Shown piece after piece: positions 60,564-64,000 of a stretch of 64,000 bases of DNA; positions within the stretch are counted from its first letter, which is position 1, and each line of letters opens with the position of its first letter. The stretch comes from a virus: positions 124,001 to 188,000 of the IMG/VR virus record IMGVR_UViG_3300022843_000001; one strand, written 5' to 3'. The notes below the pieces were generated by a model. That model saw only the letters and a list, made by a program, of their open reading frames with translations, had not been told where the DNA came from and did no database searches. The position numbers and the translations under genes are program-made.

Positions 60564-63305
60564 TTAAACTACACCTAAAGTTAAGGCGTTTTTATGATAG
60601 TTGCCCACTACTGTACCATAATCATACATGCTAGAATAGTTGTATTGTATTGGTCCAGCCATAAACCTATATGTGTCAGGACTATTAAGAAAAGCTAGGT
60701 AGGTTGGGTCTAATCCATTTTCTTGTGCTTCTATTAATCTAGCTAGTTCTTGTGACCTAATATCAAATTGATTATTTATTTCTAGCATCTCTGCTTGAAG
60801 CTCTAGTATATCTGCATTTATATCAGCTACTATCATATTACTAAACTGTGTGACGCTTTGTGTAATAACAGCAGGATCACTCATACCTGTTGAACCTGAA
60901 CCAGTTTGGCTAGTTAAGTAAGCAGCACCAGCAGCAACAACTACTTTTAAAAATTCACTATCTATACTAGATATTATAGCAATTGCTATAGAAATAATAA
61001 CATAATTAGCTAATGCAACCTGAAAAAAAGCAGCTAAAGATAGTTTTGTAGGGTCAAAAGTTATCAGAGTGTAAACTATTAGTACTATTTCTAGTAAATC
61101 TGCAAACGCTGAAGTTTCATACCAAGCCACTTCAGTTATCTGTACAGAATAAAAATTCATCCTTAAAGCTAGGGTGTACAACTGTAGTTGTTCAACTGGA
61201 GTTAAACTATCAATAGAAAAATGAGACAACAGTATAGAAAAGTTATCATCCCCTAGTTTACTAAGGCTCATGTTTTCTTGCCCATTACCTAAAATAAACT
61301 CTATACCAGACATGTTTGTTAATACAATTGTAGAACAAGAAGTAGTAGACACCTGTTTTCTCATAGTAAGAGTGTTTACGTTAGTTACAGTATGGCTGTA
61401 AGTACCAATTGGACCTGAATCAAATATGGTAGTAGAAGCATTTTGTGTAGACCATACTACAGCTCGTTTTACATTTTGTTCTAAAAACGTAGCATAATAC
61501 CCTTGGTTGTCTACTGTTGTATTAAAATCAACAGCTTCTGTAATTACTAATGTATAAAACATCTCATAAAGAATTTTAGAAACTACTGTTGCTGTATCAG
61601 TAGGGTTTACAGCGAAGGATAAAAATCCTTCTGATATACCAGCAATATTAGGGTTAGCTTCTATTTGTTGTATTATGTCGTTAAACTCTAAGTCTAAAGT
61701 ACCTAATAGCCCTACTATACCATCATAGTTTTCTTGTCCTACACTAACTACACTGGCAGAAACTGTGTTAGACCTAAGTATACCAATAGGCATAAACTCT
61801 AAGTTACTTAAACTACTGCTTACCATTTTAACATCAGGGTAAGTATTACTACTTATGTCATACACCCAATATTTCCATTCAGCAATTTCGTCAATATAGT
61901 AAGTAACAATTACATAAGAAATAATTCTATAAGCAGGTCTAGTAATCACACTAGTCAAAGTTTCTGTTAAAGGAGATGGCATATTAGTGTTATCTGTGTC
62001 TACAGGGTTAGCAACACTATAAGTAATAGTAGTTGATATGCTGTGTTTTCCTTCAGCTAAAGCGGTAGCTTCAAAACTGTCTTGTGTAGAGATACTTTCT
62101 ATACTTACAACCATAGTAACAGAGGAACTTAACAAGTTTACTGTTTCCGGGGTTATAGTAAAACCTAAACCTGTACCACTAGAAGAAATTTGGTTTATGG
62201 TAGTTCCTGCAGAAGCATCACCACCAGAACTTGTCACTGTAAAAGTTATTACATTTCCGTCTACATCTACACTATCTACTGTTAACACATCATCATTGTC
62301 CAAAGTTATTGTGTCTAATGCACTGTAGAAATTAGTACTGTCGCTTCCAGAACTAGAGTACGAACCATTACTGCCAGAATCATCGTAGTTTGCCTCTGTT
62401 TGATCTTCTAACAAGGTATATTCATAAGGTAATGAGTTTGCTTCAGTACTAATAGTAAAGTCTGTGTACGATGTACCAGCTAGCAATACTACAGTATCAA
62501 CTGAGGTAAAATGGGTACCGTTTGTAGCTGTTCCTGTGTAACTTAAATTAACTGTGACAGTTTTGTTAGCAGGTATAAGTCTATCGACACTAACTGTGTA
62601 CATTAGTGTGTTATCTCCTTGAACTACTTCTGAATAACCAGATAAATAAAACGTAGCAGTTTCTCTTAGTCTCTGTACTGTTAATTGGTAGTTATTAGCT
62701 CCTGCATTGTACGTAACAGCAGATAAAAAATAGCTATCGAAAGTACCGTACTCGTCACTAAAAGTTAATGTATTAAGATGGGGAAGATAACTATAAACAT
62801 TTTGTAAATAGTGTTTAAAATAAACTTCTTTTGTAGGGTACTTTTGTACTGCACTAGTAATATTAACTGTGTAACCAGTTATAGAAAACAAAGCATTAAT
62901 AACAGCAGATTGGTCTATAGTATTTTTACGTACATTTGTTGTAGGTAAAGCATAAGGATACTCACCTTCTTCTGCGTAATTGTAGTAACCGTCTATTTTT
63001 CCTTGAGCAACTTTAGTGTACTTATTAAACGGAGATATTAATGCAATAGCAGAATTTTTTGTGTACTCAAGTGCTATTTTAACTAACGCATCTTCTTCTA
63101 GATCTGTAGTTGAAGGATAAACTTTCTGTGAAACATGTTGTACTTGTACTACGGTCTCATCTTCGATACCAAATATACCTACTACAAATTCCAGTAAAGG
63201 CATAACAATATCATCCCATACTGTTTCTACAGCCTCTACTACTCCTTCAACAACATCTTCTACTATGTCTATTATATCTTCAATAATTTCTACAACAGCA
63301 CCCAT
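60564..63305 (-). CDS. Large structural protein with Calx-beta-like domain
   Basis: 913 residues. An amphipathic acidic N-terminus (EIIEDIIDIVEDVVEGVVE), a beta-rich region with a Calx-beta-like pattern at about 240-300 (VSVDRLIPANKTVTVNLSY, GTHFTSVDTVVLLAG), a membrane-like stretch near 770-805 (LAAFFQVALANYVIISIAI), and a helical end. Probably part of the tail or an internal virion structure. No N4 counterpart is assigned. Confidence 0.6.
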   Translation of the reverse strand: MGAVVEIIEDIIDIVEDVVEGVVEAVETVWDDIVMPLLEFVVGIFGIEDETVVQVQHVSQKVYPSTTDLEEDALVKIALEYTKNSAIALISPFNKYTKVAQGKIDGYYNYAEEGEYPYALPTTNVRKNTIDQSAVINALFSITGYTVNITSAVQKYPTKEVYFKHYLQNVYSYLPHLNTLTFSDEYGTFDSYFLSAVTYNAGANNYQLTVQRLRETATFYLSGYSEVVQGDNTLMYTVSVDRLIPANKTVTVNLSYTGTATNGTHFTSVDTVVLLAGTSYTDFTISTEANSLPYEYTLLEDQTEANYDDSGSNGSYSSSGSDSTNFYSALDTITLDNDDVLTVDSVDVDGNVITFTVTSSGGDASAGTTINQISSSGTGLGFTITPETVNLLSSSVTMVVSIESISTQDSFEATALAEGKHSISTTITYSVANPVDTDNTNMPSPLTETLTSVITRPAYRIISYVIVTYYIDEIAEWKYWVYDISSNTYPDVKMVSSSLSNLEFMPIGILRSNTVSASVVSVGQENYDGIVGLLGTLDLEFNDIIQQIEANPNIAGISEGFLSFAVNPTDTATVVSKILYEMFYTLVITEAVDFNTTVDNQGYYATFLEQNVKRAVVWSTQNASTTIFDSGPIGTYSHTVTNVNTLTMRKQVSTTSCSTIVLTNMSGIEFILGNGQENMSLSKLGDDNFSILLSHFSIDSLTPVEQLQLYTLALRMNFYSVQITEVAWYETSAFADLLEIVLIVYTLITFDPTKLSLAAFFQVALANYVIISIAIAIISSIDSEFLKVVVAAGAAYLTSQTGSGSTGMSDPAVITQSVTQFSNMIVADINADILELQAEMLEINNQFDIRSQELARLIEAQENGLDPTYLAFLNSPDTYRFMAGPIQYNYSSMYDYGTVVGNYHKNALTLGVV

Positions 63306-63312
63306 AATTAAA

Positions 63313-63792
63313 CTACCTAGAATTATGTAAAATTTTATCCAATTTCTGTTTTATTAGACTAATGTTTATGATAACAGGGGTACCAAACTCATACCATTTT
63401 TTAATACTTTTAACTGTTAGTAAACTTTTTAAGTTAATAACTCCTTCTTTTTTATGGGGAATAAAACTAAGAGTCTTTACAGGTGAATAAGCATTTCCAT
63501 AGAATATACTTATAAGAAGTGTTAGTGTACCTACAGGATTTCCTTTACCATAAAACAAAACTCCTTCAGTTTTGTAAGGACTTAGTTTCTTAAAATACAA
63601 AAAACAAGACCCATCAATTAAACAATACGCTGTGTTCTCAGCTATACACTTTAACATACGTTTTTTGTGTATATTAGTGTCACTATCAGAAACTAAGGAT
63701 TCTACAACAGAGTAGTGGTTATCTATATCTTGTTCATTACATTTACGGATGTAGTTATCATTCTGCAGTAAATTAATAAGTTTGTATTTCAC
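63313..63792 (-). CDS. Unknown protein, GTG start, downstream of an ACP-like gene
   Basis: 159 residues, GTG start at 63792, 1 nt after the preceding stop. Mixed alpha/beta with FLYFKKLSPYKTEGVLFYGKG and a hydrophobic core (GTLTLLISIFYGN). A GNAT-like or acyltransferase-like fold is conceivable, in view of the ACP-like gene, but the motifs are not clear. Confidence 0.5.
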   Translation of the reverse strand: MKYKLINLLQNDNYIRKCNEQDIDNHYSVVESLVSDSDTNIHKKRMLKCIAENTAYCLIDGSCFLYFKKLSPYKTEGVLFYGKGNPVGTLTLLISIFYGNAYSPVKTLSFIPHKKEGVINLKSLLTVKSIKKWYEFGTPVIINISLIKQKLDKILHNSR

Positions 63793-63793
63793 A

Positions 63794-64000
63794 TTATACA
63801 GAAGTAGTTGAGTGGCAGATAGAAACTAACATTTTTACGGACAAAGCATCTACATCTATATCATCAAATTCTGCTGTGTCAATATCATAATCATTGGCTA
63901 TTGTAAGCAGTACTATTACTACTCCTAAACTATCAAGCTCGCTATCCATAAACATACCGTCCATGAGAACAGGCAACCCATTCTCATAGACAATACAACT
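63794..64000 (-). CDS. Acyl carrier protein-like protein, 5' end outside window
   Basis: The frame is open to the edge (69 codons inside). The segment MDSELDSLGVVIVLLTIAND follows the ACP layout: DSL with the phosphopantetheinylated Ser, then an aliphatic helix and acidic helices (DIDTAEFDDIDVDAL). A candidate TTG start at 63976 would cut off the first helix, so the start is probably further right. ACPs carry acyl chains; the purpose in a phage late operon is unknown. Confidence 0.6.
   Translation of the reverse strand, partial: SCIVYENGLPVLMDGMFMDSELDSLGVVIVLLTIANDYDIDTAEFDDIDVDALSVKMLVSICHSTTSV

Overview
This window is double-stranded DNA phage sequence: dense, AT-rich, with almost no spacing between genes and many stop/start overlaps of the TAATG type. 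No bacterial housekeeping gene and no integrase or lysogeny module was seen. From about 6.6 kb to the right edge it reads as one N4-related (Schitoviridae-like) genome. It has a T7-family middle RNA polymerase, a giant virion RNA polymerase, a family A DNA polymerase with an N4-type replication cluster, and a late block read leftward. The tail-fibre type and gene content suggest a marine Gram-negative host; that is inference.

Layout. (1) 1-6.56 kb, leftward: a T4-type neck/terminase/sheath block in T4 order (gp13, gp14, gp15, gp16, gp17, a homing endonuclease, gp18), with TATAAATA late-promoter boxes. (2) 6.6-18 kb, leftward: small genes, endonuclease VII-like protein, tail fibre, connector-like protein, a second and unrelated large terminase with its small subunit, then a Tad2-like (anti-Thoeris) and an Acb2-like (anti-CBASS) gene side by side, four tRNA genes, a RepL-like protein and an AP2-HNH endonuclease. 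(3) 18-18.46 kb: divergent intergenic region with a very AT-rich tract and tandem hairpins, the likely early promoter/terminus region. (4) 18.46-48.66 kb, rightward: early and middle genes: RNA polymerase, many small accessory genes, RNA repair (3'-phosphatase, Rnl2-type ligase), MazG-like, Lar-like, SF1 helicase, MoxR-like ATPase and partner, N4 gp42/gp43-like primase-helicase genes, a DNA polymerase split into exonuclease and polymerase genes around a homing endonuclease, PD-(D/E)XK nuclease, RecA-like ATPase and an SSB candidate. (5) 48.69-64 kb, leftward after a bidirectional terminator: a 2103-residue virion RNA polymerase, a 1019-residue partner that may be its detached N-terminal part, other large virion proteins, and at the edge an acyl-carrier-protein-like ORF.

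How it fits together. By analogy with N4, the virion polymerase would enter with the DNA and read early genes from hairpin promoters. It would make the middle polymerase, which reads the replication genes; late genes would then be read leftward. Compared with N4 as I know it, the middle RNA polymerase is one chain instead of two subunits, the virion polymerase appears split, and the DNA polymerase is split. The T4 block with a second terminase is either a real and very unusual hybrid or an assembly chimera. Capsid, portal and lysis genes were not recognised in this window. All identifications come from reading motifs; no database search was run.
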